Source: DATFVA01 sp963721075
Lineage (GTDB): Bacteria; Bacteroidota; Ignavibacteria; Ignavibacteriales; Ignavibacteriaceae
Length of the DNA: 64,000 nt
NCBI GenBank assembly: GCA_963721075.1
Contig: CAVRHV010000007.1
Location: 186,001 to 250,000, forward strand
Direction of reading: 5' to 3'
Below the pieces are notes generated by a model. It made no database searches. It was not told the DNA's origin and saw nothing but the letters and a program-made list of their open reading frames with translations. Position numbers and translations under genes: made by a program. Shown in pieces: positions 36,478 to 45,595 of the stretch; position 1 is the stretch's first letter; every line of letters begins with the position of its first letter.

Positions 36478-38547
36478 TTATCCCAGATTTCGCACAAAAT
36501 TTATATTTTTTATTTCACCTGCAATGATAAGAGTATCATCAGCTTTAATGATGTATTCAGGACTTGGAATGGCGTTTATTTTCTCTCCCTTTTTCTCTTT
36601 GATCTTTACTGATAATACATCTACCCCATATTGTCTCCGGATGTTCAATTCCCTGATTGATTTTCCTATGAACGATTTTGGAGGTGCTATTTCTATTATC
36701 GAATAACCTTCCATAAAATGAACCATTGGCTCTTCTTCTTTCATGGTTATCAGACTTGCAAGATTGGATGTAAGTTCTCTTCGTTCTATTTCCCGATCGT
36801 ATGCATCCTGAATATCTTTTCTCCAGATTACCCCGATAATTTTTCTCGAATTATTGTCGGCAACAACCGGCAGTCCGTCAAAAGAATATTTACGCAGCTT
36901 ATCAAGTGCGTTCTGACAATTATCATCAGGGGAGATCGTTTCAAATTCAGGATTGAAAATGTCACCGGCAATTAAAAGGTTTTGCAACGACTCCCGTTCG
37001 TACAGAAAATCTTTTATATCATGAATTGAAATCATTCCGCTCACATGTCCTTCAGAATCAACTACCGGAAAATCGGCCTCTTTCCCCCTTATAATACGGT
37101 TGACAATCTGACTGAAATTATCTGTTATCAGTATTGATTCGAATTCCTTTCGGTATACATCCTTTACATAAATTGATTCCATAATATTGGTTTCCATTCC
37201 TTCTTTCAAACCAATATTTCTGAGCACCAGTTTTAATGTATATATAGATTCCCTCGATAATTTTGAAGAAATAATCATACTCATTATGCATGTAATCATT
37301 AAGGGGAGAATAATGTGGTAATCATTAGTCAGTTCAAAGACAATTATAATAGCGGTTATTGGGGCCCTCGTAGTCCCCGCAACGAGTCCTCCCATCGCAA
37401 CCAGTGCATACGCGCCGGGAGATGCAGTAATATCAGGGAAATAGGAATGCACAAAAGTCCCGAAGAAATAACCTAGCATAGCGCCCATAAATAGTGAGGG
37501 TGCAAAGATACCGCCGGATCCACCGGAACCAAGGGTTAGAGAGGTGGCTAATATTTTCATAAAAATTAATATCAAAGCCACATACCAGATCATCTTCCCA
37601 TATAATGCGATGTTTATGGAATCATATCCTACTCCCATTACCTGAGGAAAAGCCAGAGCTATTACACCTATGCCGAGTCCGCCAAGTGCGGGTTTGAAGC
37701 TTTCATGAATTTTTATGCGGTTATCAAATATCTCCTCACAATAGTAGAGTGTCTTTATAAAGAGATATGCAACCAGACCAGATGCAGCACCCAGAATAAA
37801 ATAAAATCCAATTTCTACCGGAGAGGCCAGCTGATATTTGGGTACGATAAAAGCCGCAAAGTTACCTTCAAAAGTATGTGAAATCACCGTGGCCATTACT
37901 GAGGAGATAACTATCGGGGAGAATTGCGCAACGGCGAAGTCCATCAACACAATCTCAACAGCAAATAGAGCACCGGCAATGGGAGCATTAAAAGCGGCAG
38001 CTATGCCCGCAGCGGCTCCGCAGCCTACCAGGGTTTTTAATCTTTTGGTCGAGACTCGCAAAAACTGACCAACTACTGATCCAAGGCTCGAACCTATCTG
38101 AATAATAGGTCCTTCTCTTCCCACCGACCCGCCTGTACCAATCGAAATAGCTGAAGCTACGGCCTTAACAAAAGCTACCCTTCCTCTTATTTGTCCCCCT
38201 TTAAGCAGAATAGCCTGCATCACTTCGGGAACGCCATGGCCTTTTGCTTCGGGAGCCAGGTAATATATAATTGGCCCGACTATGATTCCCCCTATTATCG
38301 GAATGATGAGAATCCAAAACCAGGGAGTGTCCATAATATTCTGAAGCAGGTTACCTGAACCAGGGAATGAAAGATCAGAAAAGAATTTTATCATCGCCCT
38401 TATGCCGATAGCCGAGAATCCTGCTAAAACCCCTATTATGATTGCTATAACAATCATAAAGGTATGCTCGGTCATTTTAGCTCTTTCAAAAAGAGAGGTA
38501 GTTCGCAGGGAGAGTCGGGAATAAATCTTTTTTAAAGATACTTTCAC
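36478..38547 (-). CDS. ClC-family chloride channel/antiporter with CBS pair and TrkA-C domain
   Basis: This is a 689-residue ClC protein. The membrane part (30-440) has GTGGSVGREGPIIQIGSS, with the gating glutamate in GREGP, GCGAAAGIAAAFNAPIAG, and GSGGSGGIFAPSLFMGAM. Two CBS domains follow (about 465-580), ligand sensors that usually bind adenine nucleotides. The C-terminus (about 605-689) is a TrkA-C (RCK-C) domain (SFIGKSIRELNIRRQYGVDV... DDTLIIAG). The gating Glu suggests a chloride/proton exchanger or gated channel; sequence alone cannot decide. Confidence 0.92.
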   Translation of the reverse strand: MKVSLKKIYSRLSLRTTSLFERAKMTEHTFMIVIAIIIGVLAGFSAIGIRAMIKFFSDLSFPGSGNLLQNIMDTPWFWILIIPIIGGIIVGPIIYYLAPEAKGHGVPEVMQAILLKGGQIRGRVAFVKAVASAISIGTGGSVGREGPIIQIGSSLGSVVGQFLRVSTKRLKTLVGCGAAAGIAAAFNAPIAGALFAVEIVLMDFAVAQFSPIVISSVMATVISHTFEGNFAAFIVPKYQLASPVEIGFYFILGAASGLVAYLFIKTLYYCEEIFDNRIKIHESFKPALGGLGIGVIALAFPQVMGVGYDSINIALYGKMIWYVALILIFMKILATSLTLGSGGSGGIFAPSLFMGAMLGYFFGTFVHSYFPDITASPGAYALVAMGGLVAGTTRAPITAIIIVFELTNDYHIILPLMITCIMSMIISSKLSRESIYTLKLVLRNIGLKEGMETNIMESIYVKDVYRKEFESILITDNFSQIVNRIIRGKEADFPVVDSEGHVSGMISIHDIKDFLYERESLQNLLIAGDIFNPEFETISPDDNCQNALDKLRKYSFDGLPVVADNNSRKIIGVIWRKDIQDAYDREIERRELTSNLASLITMKEEEPMVHFMEGYSIIEIAPPKSFIGKSIRELNIRRQYGVDVLSVKIKEKKGEKINAIPSPEYIIKADDTLIIAGEIKNINFVRNLG

Positions 38548-38633
38548 CGTTTCTCCGGAATAAGAAAGGTTTTAGATACCGAGAATAAGAATTCGGACAC
38601 GAACATTTGAAAAGGTTTCAGATTATTAGTTTG

Positions 38634-39071
38634 CTAAAATTTATAGGAAATACCCATTATGAATTTTCTTTCACACAAGACAGGATCTGAATTTTGAAAT
38701 CCCATATAGATGTTAACAGGCATATCTGCTAAAGAAGGAGCATGTTTAGATCCCGATAAAATTCTCTCCGGAGTTAAACGCAAAGATTGCTGAGAAGTTG
38801 AATCCTGCTTTTCTTCTTTCTTTGGTTCATCTTTATTTATAACAAGCTTATAGACAAGGAAGCCTGCGATAATAACTGCACCTACAATTATTAAGGTCGT
38901 GCCGTCGTCGCTTGTATTTTGAGATTGAGTAGTAGACCCGCTGCCGCCGGGAACGTCAGCTGTTTTGAACATTCCCTGTGCATAGGTATCTGGAGATGAA
39001 AAGATAACCTGCAGCCCGAAAATTATCAGCACAAGTACCGGGATGCATGTTTGGTAAATAGAGCGAAACAT
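38634..39071 (-). CDS. Hypothetical membrane-anchored protein
   Basis: This 145-residue protein has an N-terminal hydrophobic segment (YQTCIPVLVLIIFGLQVIFS, then SPDTYAQ, possible signal peptide) and a second membrane helix near 60-75 (TTLIIVGAVIIAGFLVYKLV). A Lys/Glu-rich stretch follows and a C-terminus ending FIMGISYKF, which could be a last outer-membrane strand. No family recognised. Confidence 0.65.
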   Translation of the reverse strand: MFRSIYQTCIPVLVLIIFGLQVIFSSPDTYAQGMFKTADVPGGSGSTTQSQNTSDDGTTLIIVGAVIIAGFLVYKLVINKDEPKKEEKQDSTSQQSLRLTPERILSGSKHAPSLADMPVNIYMGFQNSDPVLCERKFIMGISYKF

Positions 39072-39196
39072 CTTATCCTCCGGTGAATTTCATTTTCACA
39101 ATATAAGATAATTCATTTAAAACTGAATTACCAAACTCCCCCGTTATATTGTTTATCCGGTGTAATTAATAAATAAATTAGAAAGAGATATAACTT

Positions 39197-39649
39197 TCAT
39201 TTCTTTAATTCAACTACGAAGCTGTAACCATGCTTTTTAAAACCAAGCGATTCATAAAACTTGTGCGCATTCTCTCTCCGGAGGTGACTTGAAAGCACCA
39301 TTTTATAACAGCCGCTCTCACGACTCTTTTCCATAGCAAAGTTCATCATAGCTTTACCAATACCTCTGCCCTGAAGATCTTTCCTGATAACTACGTCTTC
39401 TACAATGGCTGACGGTTCACCCCTGTGAGCAAGGTTATCCATAATCAGCAGGGCAAATGTTCCGACAACTTCATTTTTATATTCGGCTAAATAGAGGTGA
39501 TAATCGGGGTATGTGTTTAGCTTTTCAAATTTCTGTTCAGCTTCACGGAGTGAAATTTTGTCTTCGGGATCTTCGGTAAGTCCCTGGTATAATTTAAGGA
39601 TTTCTTCAAGGTCACCCTTTTCAGCCGGTCTGATCCTGCAGCGAATCAT
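39197..39649 (-). CDS. GNAT-family N-acetyltransferase
   Basis: This 150-residue protein has the GNAT fold: RIRPAEKGDLEEILKLYQGL at the N-terminus, VEDVVIRKDLQGRGIGKAMM (acetyl-CoA binding Q/RxxGxG/A loop) and HKFYESLGFKKHGYSF at the end. The substrate is unknown. It ends a short run of genes (ald, CoA-transferase, phosphatase, GNAT) with gaps of 12 bp or less. Confidence 0.87.
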   Translation of the reverse strand: MIRCRIRPAEKGDLEEILKLYQGLTEDPEDKISLREAEQKFEKLNTYPDYHLYLAEYKNEVVGTFALLIMDNLAHRGEPSAIVEDVVIRKDLQGRGIGKAMMNFAMEKSRESGCYKMVLSSHLRRENAHKFYESLGFKKHGYSFVVELKK

Positions 39650-39660
39650 TTCTTTATTTG

Positions 39661-40350
39661 TTAATCTATGTCTTTATTGTTAGTAGGTACAGAATGTTTG
39701 GCAATTATCTCGCCGTTATCAACTATTACCGCCGACAATTTATTGCACGTATATACTGAAGTATCTATGTATGCAACATTATTCCATTTCTGGAAAGTTA
39801 CATCCTGTTTTCGGGTATGACCTACAATCTGCAGCTTTCCCAGGTGCAGGAGTTCATCCCTGGTCCATAATATGCCATGTTCGTTTGAGATACTGTTGTG
39901 CATTTCTTCATCAAGCTTTTCAATATCTTTGAGAGGATCTGAACCAAGGGTAGAACTGAAATAAGAAGAAATTCCGGCATGAGAAATGAAGCATTCGGGT
40001 AGATTAAAAAATAATGGCGCCTGCGTTATGATATCGAGATGTTCGGAAATTTTTTCAAACTTATTATCGTAGGAAGAAATGGTTTTCTCAAATCCGTTGT
40101 ATATCCACGAGGCTCCCATATTCGTTGTAGGTTTTTTAATGAAATAGTAAAACATATAGTCGTGGTTGCCGGGAGTAAATTTTATTCCTTCATTTTTAAC
40201 AAACTCAAGTACTTCAAAACTGAAATTTCCCCGGTCGATCAGGTCGCCAACGCAATATAATTGAATGGAGGGATATAGACTTTTTATCTTTTTTACCAAC
40301 TCCTGCATTGTATACAGGCAACCATGCACATCACCAATAACAGCTATCAT
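39661..40350 (-). CDS. Metallophosphoesterase, PPP-type (Ser/Thr phosphatase or Ap4A hydrolase-like)
   Basis: This is a 229-residue calcineurin-like phosphoesterase with the metal motifs GDVHGC, GDLIDRG, GNHD, SHAG and VGHTR in the right order. The size matches bacterial PrpA/lambda-type protein phosphatases. Symmetric Ap4A hydrolysis is also possible. It starts 2 bp after the CoA-transferase stop. Confidence 0.88.
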   Translation of the reverse strand: MIAVIGDVHGCLYTMQELVKKIKSLYPSIQLYCVGDLIDRGNFSFEVLEFVKNEGIKFTPGNHDYMFYYFIKKPTTNMGASWIYNGFEKTISSYDNKFEKISEHLDIITQAPLFFNLPECFISHAGISSYFSSTLGSDPLKDIEKLDEEMHNSISNEHGILWTRDELLHLGKLQIVGHTRKQDVTFQKWNNVAYIDTSVYTCNKLSAVIVDNGEIIAKHSVPTNNKDID

Positions 40351-40352
40351 AC

Positions 40353-41741
40353 CTAAATATATTTAATTTCATGTGCATATTTCTGAAGTTCATCACGAAA
40401 CTTCGGATGTGCAATGCTTATAAGTTCCTTTACCCGTTCTCTTATGGATTTACCAAAAAGCTGGGCAACACCGTACTCTGTCACTACATAGTGTACATCA
40501 GCCCTGTTTGTTACCACACCGGCTCCCGGTTTAATCTGGGTAACTATCCTTGACATATTCCCATCTTTGGTTGTTGAAGGGAGAGCAATGATAGGCTTGC
40601 CGTTCTCAGAGTGAGCTGCTCCTCTTATAAAATCCACCTGTCCGCCAAAACCGCTGTACAGCCTTGAACCGATGGTATCTGAACAGACCTGCCCCGTTAT
40701 ATCAACTTCAATTGCAGAATTAATCGCAACCATATTGTCATTCTTGGCAATCACAAACGGGTCATTAACATACTCCTGCGGATGGAATTCAATCAGAGGG
40801 TTATTATCAATAAAATCAAAAAGCTTTTTCGTACCCAGAACAAATCCTGCGATGATCTTTCCCCTGTGGAGAGTTTTCTTTTCGTTTGTAATGATACCGG
40901 ATTCCACTAGTCCTATTATTCCGTCCGAAAACATCTCCGAATGTATTCCCAGAGCTTTTTTATCATACAGAAAACTTAAGACTGAATCGGGAATAGCGCC
41001 AATACCCATCTGAAGTGTAGCACCGTCATCAATGAGTTCTGATATATGTGAACCTATATTCCGGTAAATATTCTCCAGCTGCGGCGGCATATTTTTGTCT
41101 ACCTGCGGAAGCTCCTGTATAGGCTCATTAACTTCTACTATGTAATTGATTTTATTAATGTGTATAAATGAATCCCCAAGCGTCCTTGGCATATTAGGAT
41201 TTACCTGAGCAATCACAACCTTTGCTTTTTCAGCCGGGCTTTTGATCGGCCCAACATCAACACCGTAACTGCAGAAACCATGTTCATCCGGAGGTGACAC
41301 ATGGATAAAAGCTATATCTACGGGTATTATTCCTTTTGTAAAAAGCAGCGGGTATTCATAGAGATAAATGGGAGTAAAATCTGCTCTTCCTTCATTAACA
41401 CTTTTACGTGAATTTCCGCCTATGAAGTAGGCATTGTGCCTGAAGTGCCCTTCCATCTCAGGCTTAAGGTAAGGCAGATCACCAACCGTCAGTATATGCA
41501 GGATTTCCACATCATAAAGCGTGTCTTTCCTTTCAACCATTGCATTAATAAGTGTGTGAGGCACTGCGCACCCGCCCTGCACAATTATTCTGTCTTTTGA
41601 TTTTATCACTCTTACGGCTTCTTCGGGAGTAACAATCTTCTTGTTGTATGAACTGATCAGACTGGTAGGAATAGTATTCTTCGATTTTAATTCTTCAAGT
41701 GGTGTCATTTCGTTAACTTCTTCGATTCTAATAGTTTTCAA
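40353..41741 (-). CDS. Acetyl-CoA hydrolase/CoA-transferase family protein (4-hydroxybutyrate CoA-transferase-like)
   Basis: This 462-residue protein belongs to family I-type CoA transferases with two Rossmann-like halves. The catalytic Glu lies in LGIHSEMFSDGIIGLVESG. QMGIGAIPDSVLSFL and FSGFGGQVDFIRGAAHSENG (in the protein as YSGFGGQVDFIRGA) are family segments. Likely reactions move CoA between acetate and a short acyl group. The start is uncertain: TTG 41741 overlaps the ald stop by a few bases, while the ATG at 41706-41708 (MTPLEELKSKN) is the alternative; neither has a good Shine-Dalgarno sequence. Confidence 0.85.
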   Translation of the reverse strand: MKTIRIEEVNEMTPLEELKSKNTIPTSLISSYNKKIVTPEEAVRVIKSKDRIIVQGGCAVPHTLINAMVERKDTLYDVEILHILTVGDLPYLKPEMEGHFRHNAYFIGGNSRKSVNEGRADFTPIYLYEYPLLFTKGIIPVDIAFIHVSPPDEHGFCSYGVDVGPIKSPAEKAKVVIAQVNPNMPRTLGDSFIHINKINYIVEVNEPIQELPQVDKNMPPQLENIYRNIGSHISELIDDGATLQMGIGAIPDSVLSFLYDKKALGIHSEMFSDGIIGLVESGIITNEKKTLHRGKIIAGFVLGTKKLFDFIDNNPLIEFHPQEYVNDPFVIAKNDNMVAINSAIEVDITGQVCSDTIGSRLYSGFGGQVDFIRGAAHSENGKPIIALPSTTKDGNMSRIVTQIKPGAGVVTNRADVHYVVTEYGVAQLFGKSIRERVKELISIAHPKFRDELQKYAHEIKYI

Positions 41742-42859
41742 TTAGTTGAGAAAACTCTGAGTTTTCTGAACTCTACATTAAATATACTGGCAATCTGTTC
41801 ATTAGAACAGTAACCGTTGTACGTGCAGACCCCCTTCGCAAGACCTTCATCTCCCATCAGTGCATTGCCAAGACCATTATCAGTTATATTCTGAATGTAA
41901 GGAAGAGATGCATTATTTAATCCATAACTTGCGGTACGTGCAACTATTGCCGGCATATTAGGTACACAATAATGAATGACGCCGTATTTTTCATATACGG
42001 GATCTCTCAAAGTTGTAAGTCTGCTGGTTTCAATACATCCGCCCTGGTCAATAGATACATCAACTATTACTGCCCCGGGTTTCATCTCCTTAACCATTTC
42101 TTCATTAACCAGATGCGGGGTTTTTTCACCCTTTATCAATACTGCACCTATAAGCACATCCGCAAATTTAACGCCTCTTTCTACTGTATATGGGTTTGCA
42201 ACCACTGTGGTTATTTTCTTTCTAAAATGCTCATCTATCTTGCGCAGACGGCCAAGATCTTTATCAAGTACTATAACCTGTGCTCCTACTCCTAATGCCG
42301 CTCTTGCGGCAGTAGTACCAACTACTCCCGCGCCAAGTATAACAACCGCAGCCGGAGCTACGCCGGTTATACCTCCAAGAAGTATTCCCCTTCCTTCTCT
42401 GGGGTAGCTTTCAAGATACCTGCTGGCAACCTGAATAGAAATGGGTCCCGCTATCTCGCTCATAGCCTGAAGTACCGGAAGACGATTGTTCGTTTCAACA
42501 AGGTCATATCCAACAGCTGTTACCTTTTTCTCCATCAGCTTTTCAATGGTCTGTTTTTTCCCTACAGCAAGATGCAGAAATGAGAATAATATCTGGTTCT
42601 CTCTGAATAATTCCAGTTCGGCATCATTTACAGGAGTAACTTTCAGCACAAGTTCAGCTCTTCCGAAAATTTCATCTGCAGTGTATACTATTTTAGCACC
42701 GGTTTTTTCGTAATCCTCGTCACTGAAATGACTTCCTTCACCGGCACCTGACTGAATATATACTGTGTGCCCCTTTCTGGTTAAAGCGTCAACTCCTGCA
42801 GGAGCTAATGCAACTCTTTTTTCTTCATTAAGCTGTTCTTTTGGTATTCCAACTATCAT
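41738..42859 (-). CDS. ald: Alanine dehydrogenase
   Basis: This NAD-dependent enzyme interconverts L-alanine and pyruvate plus ammonia. It has 373 residues when started at ATG 42857-42859 (MIVGIPKEQLNEEKRVAL), which has GGAAA upstream and gives the standard family length; a TTG nine codons earlier is possible. VVILGAGVVGTTAARAALGVGA is the nucleotide-binding loop region, and RTASYGLNNASLPYI and the catalytic-His region (SFLHLAV) are present. It is coupled to the CoA-transferase, suggesting amino acid catabolism to acyl-CoA. Confidence 0.92.
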   Translation of the reverse strand: MIVGIPKEQLNEEKRVALAPAGVDALTRKGHTVYIQSGAGEGSHFSDEDYEKTGAKIVYTADEIFGRAELVLKVTPVNDAELELFRENQILFSFLHLAVGKKQTIEKLMEKKVTAVGYDLVETNNRLPVLQAMSEIAGPISIQVASRYLESYPREGRGILLGGITGVAPAAVVILGAGVVGTTAARAALGVGAQVIVLDKDLGRLRKIDEHFRKKITTVVANPYTVERGVKFADVLIGAVLIKGEKTPHLVNEEMVKEMKPGAVIVDVSIDQGGCIETSRLTTLRDPVYEKYGVIHYCVPNMPAIVARTASYGLNNASLPYIQNITDNGLGNALMGDEGLAKGVCTYNGYCSNEQIASIFNVEFRKLRVFSTN

Positions 42860-42988
42860 ACTTGAATTTCCCAATTTATTATTCAAAATTAGCCAGAAAG
42901 ATTGATAGTATCAATTTTTTCCAGGATTCAGGCTAATAATCGATGTTTAAGTGATCTTATCTGATAAAAGCAGATATCTGAACCCCTT

Positions 42989-43942
42989 CTATACCAAAAC
43001 CGGTGTTATTGCACCTTTCCCATTTAATACCGAAATGACATTCTTCGCTGCGAGCTGCGCCATTTCATTCCGGGCATCAGTTGTTGCACTTCCTAGATGA
43101 GGAAGCAGAACTACATTATTAAGTTTCAGCAAATCAGGATTTACTGATGGCTCGTTCTCGTATACATCAAAGCCTGCCGCAAAAAGCTTTTTCTGCTGCA
43201 GCATCCTGATCAATTCTTTTTCTTCAACAATTTCTCCACGGGCTGTATTTATAAATACAGCAGTTTCCTTTATAAGATTAAGTCTTTCCTTATTTAAAAG
43301 ATGATAGGTGCTTTCCGTAAGAGGAAGGTGCAGAGAAATAATGTCAGATCTCTTTAAAAGGTTATTAAGTGCAGCCTTTTTGCCTCCCATCGACTCTATT
43401 TCCGGGTTCTCTCTTCCATCGTAGTAAAGGATATTAACCCCAAAACCTGCGGCCCTTCTTGCAACCGCAGTTCCGATTCTTCCTGTCCCGATAATACCAA
43501 AGGTTTTGGCCTTCAGCTCAACTCCGAGAAGCAGTTTAGGTTCCCATCCTTTAAACCTGTTCTTCCTCATCATTGCCTCTCCTTCAATCAATCTGCGGGA
43601 ACAGGCAAGCACCAGGGTCATAGCCAGGTCGGCCGTTGAATCGGTAAGCACATCGGGAGTATTCGTTACGGTTATGCCTTTTTTATTTGCATAAGAAACG
43701 TCGATATTGTTATATCCAACTGCATAATTTGCAATAACTCTGCATCTATTCATTGAGTCGATTATCTCTTTATCAAATTTATCGGTTAGTAATGATATAA
43801 CGCCGTCTGCTTCCCTCACCCCTTTTTTAAGAAGTTCATAAGGAATAGGTTTATTCTCCCTGTATATGTTAATATCAATATTTTTACTTTTTAACAGCTC
43901 ATATGCTTTTGAGGGTATCTCCCGTGTGATGAAAACTTTCAT
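42989..43942 (-). CDS. D-isomer-specific 2-hydroxyacid dehydrogenase (glyoxylate/hydroxypyruvate reductase-like)
   Basis: This is a 317-residue NAD(P)-dependent oxidoreductase. The N-terminal substrate domain has NYAVGYNNIDVSYANKKGI. The nucleotide loop is GIIGTGRIGTAVARRAAG. The catalytic set is the Arg in FINTARGEIV, the Glu in YENEPSV and the His in LLPHLGSAT. The order and spacing suit GyaR/GhrB-type glyoxylate reductases. It ends 47 bp upstream... in transcription order it follows the SpmA-SpmB gene by 13 bp. Confidence 0.9.
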   Translation of the reverse strand: MKVFITREIPSKAYELLKSKNIDINIYRENKPIPYELLKKGVREADGVISLLTDKFDKEIIDSMNRCRVIANYAVGYNNIDVSYANKKGITVTNTPDVLTDSTADLAMTLVLACSRRLIEGEAMMRKNRFKGWEPKLLLGVELKAKTFGIIGTGRIGTAVARRAAGFGVNILYYDGRENPEIESMGGKKAALNNLLKRSDIISLHLPLTESTYHLLNKERLNLIKETAVFINTARGEIVEEKELIRMLQQKKLFAAGFDVYENEPSVNPDLLKLNNVVLLPHLGSATTDARNEMAQLAAKNVISVLNGKGAITPVLV

Positions 43943-43955
43943 AATACCTTATTTT

Positions 43956-45584
43956 TTAATGTCCGAATAACATTCTAACTATGAATACCGCACCCAGAAT
44001 TCCGGCAATGTCTGCGATAAGACCTGCAGGAAGAGCGTGTCTTGTATTCTTTATATTTATAGCCCCGAAATACACTGCCAGGACATAAAATGTGGTTTCT
44101 GTACTGCCGAAGAAAGTTGAAACCATTATTCCTATAAATGAATCGGGACCATGAACCTTAATAATTTCTGTCATTATTCCCAAAGATCCGCTTCCGGAAA
44201 GCGGCCGCATAAGGGCCATTGGCAGTGCTTCTGCAGGCATACCTATAAAATCTGTAATGGGCTTTAGTATATAAATTAACCAGTCCATAGCCCCTCCTGC
44301 CCTGAAGATTCCGATTGCCATCAGCATCGCAACCAGGTAGGGAATTATTCTTACAGCAATATTAAATCCTTCTTTGGCTCCTTCAACAAATTGTTCATAA
44401 ACCCTTATTCTTTTCAGGGCTCCGTAACCAATAAATAAAATAATTAAGGCCGGAATAGCAACAATCGATAAGACTTCAATAAAGCTCTTGAAATATTCCG
44501 GTTTCATGACATTTGAAAATCCCGAGAGGAGCGTCCCGATACCGGTTACACCAGCCAGAACAATTAGAAGGACAATAAATAAAAAGATCAGAATTCCACG
44601 GAGATGTTTTTTTATCCAGTTAAAAAATCCTTCTTTAACCGGGAATTGCTGGAGTACCTTTGCCGCGGTTATTCCGGCTGTAGTAGCACAGGCTGCACCG
44701 AATATCGATGTTCCTATAATAATTGCGGGATCACTGCTTCCGGCGGCCGCCCGAACAGCAATTGCCGTAGCGGGAATAAGTGTAAGTCCGGCTGTATTTA
44801 TCGCAAGGAAGGTTACCATTGAATTGGTTGCGGTACCTTTATCGGGATTTAAGGTGTCAAGTTCTTCCATGGCTTTAAGTCCAAAGGGAGTTGCAGCATT
44901 TCCGAGACCCAGCATATTCGCAGAAATATTCATGATCATTGATCCCATTGCAGGATGATCTTCCGGTACATCAGGAAAAAGTCTTTTCATAACAGGCCGC
45001 AGCCACCTGGCAATTAAAGAGATAAGTCCTGCTTCTTCTGCAACTTTCATTACTCCAAGCCAGAGTGCCATAATTCCAATGAGGCCGATCGCAATATTTA
45101 CAGCGGTGCCCGCATAGTCTAAAGCAGCATTGGTGACATCTTTAAGTTTCAGAAAGGAAATACTTTCAAGAATAACCCGTACCTGGAGTGTATTGGTGCC
45201 TTCTTTTTTATAAGTAATCGTACCGGTGAGTTCATTATCTTCACCTGATGCTTTCGCCATCTTCTGCCAGATTTCGGGAGCAGATTTATCCACATCAATA
45301 ACAATTGATCCTTTATGCCCGGCCGGGTTAAGGTTTACAGTAGCCGGAAGGAGGATAGAACTATCGGTATGCACTGCATAAAAGCTGTTAAATCGTGATT
45401 TTTCGATCGATATATTGCCCTTGTACGTTCCCCTGCCGGTAGAATCCACCTCGCTATGAAGCAATATCTCCGCCTGAAAAGGTTCATTATTCCTGTATTT
45501 ATGCGAGCTCTGGTTAGAAATATCGGTAACTAAAGCGGTTCCAATACCCAGAACCAGCAGACCCAGCCAGACATAATTCAGCAT
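43956..45584 (-). CDS. SpmA-SpmB fusion (nucleoside-recognition/Gate domains) with inserted extracytoplasmic domain
   Basis: This is a 542-residue membrane protein in which the two Gate-domain proteins of Bacillus spore maturation (SpmA and SpmB) form one chain. The SpmA half is about 150-330 (MNISANMLGLGNAATPFGLKAM) and the SpmB half about 370-540 (PLSGSGSLGIMTEI, FFGSTETTFYVLAVYFG). Between the first helix (1-20) and the rest is an inserted soluble segment of about 120 residues, probably outside the cytoplasm. The host group is non-sporulating, so the role is unknown. An amidase gene 11 bp upstream suggests a cell-wall link. Confidence 0.85.
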   Translation of the reverse strand: MLNYVWLGLLVLGIGTALVTDISNQSSHKYRNNEPFQAEILLHSEVDSTGRGTYKGNISIEKSRFNSFYAVHTDSSILLPATVNLNPAGHKGSIVIDVDKSAPEIWQKMAKASGEDNELTGTITYKKEGTNTLQVRVILESISFLKLKDVTNAALDYAGTAVNIAIGLIGIMALWLGVMKVAEEAGLISLIARWLRPVMKRLFPDVPEDHPAMGSMIMNISANMLGLGNAATPFGLKAMEELDTLNPDKGTATNSMVTFLAINTAGLTLIPATAIAVRAAAGSSDPAIIIGTSIFGAACATTAGITAAKVLQQFPVKEGFFNWIKKHLRGILIFLFIVLLIVLAGVTGIGTLLSGFSNVMKPEYFKSFIEVLSIVAIPALIILFIGYGALKRIRVYEQFVEGAKEGFNIAVRIIPYLVAMLMAIGIFRAGGAMDWLIYILKPITDFIGMPAEALPMALMRPLSGSGSLGIMTEIIKVHGPDSFIGIMVSTFFGSTETTFYVLAVYFGAINIKNTRHALPAGLIADIAGILGAVFIVRMLFGH

Positions 45585-45595
45585 TAACTATCCTG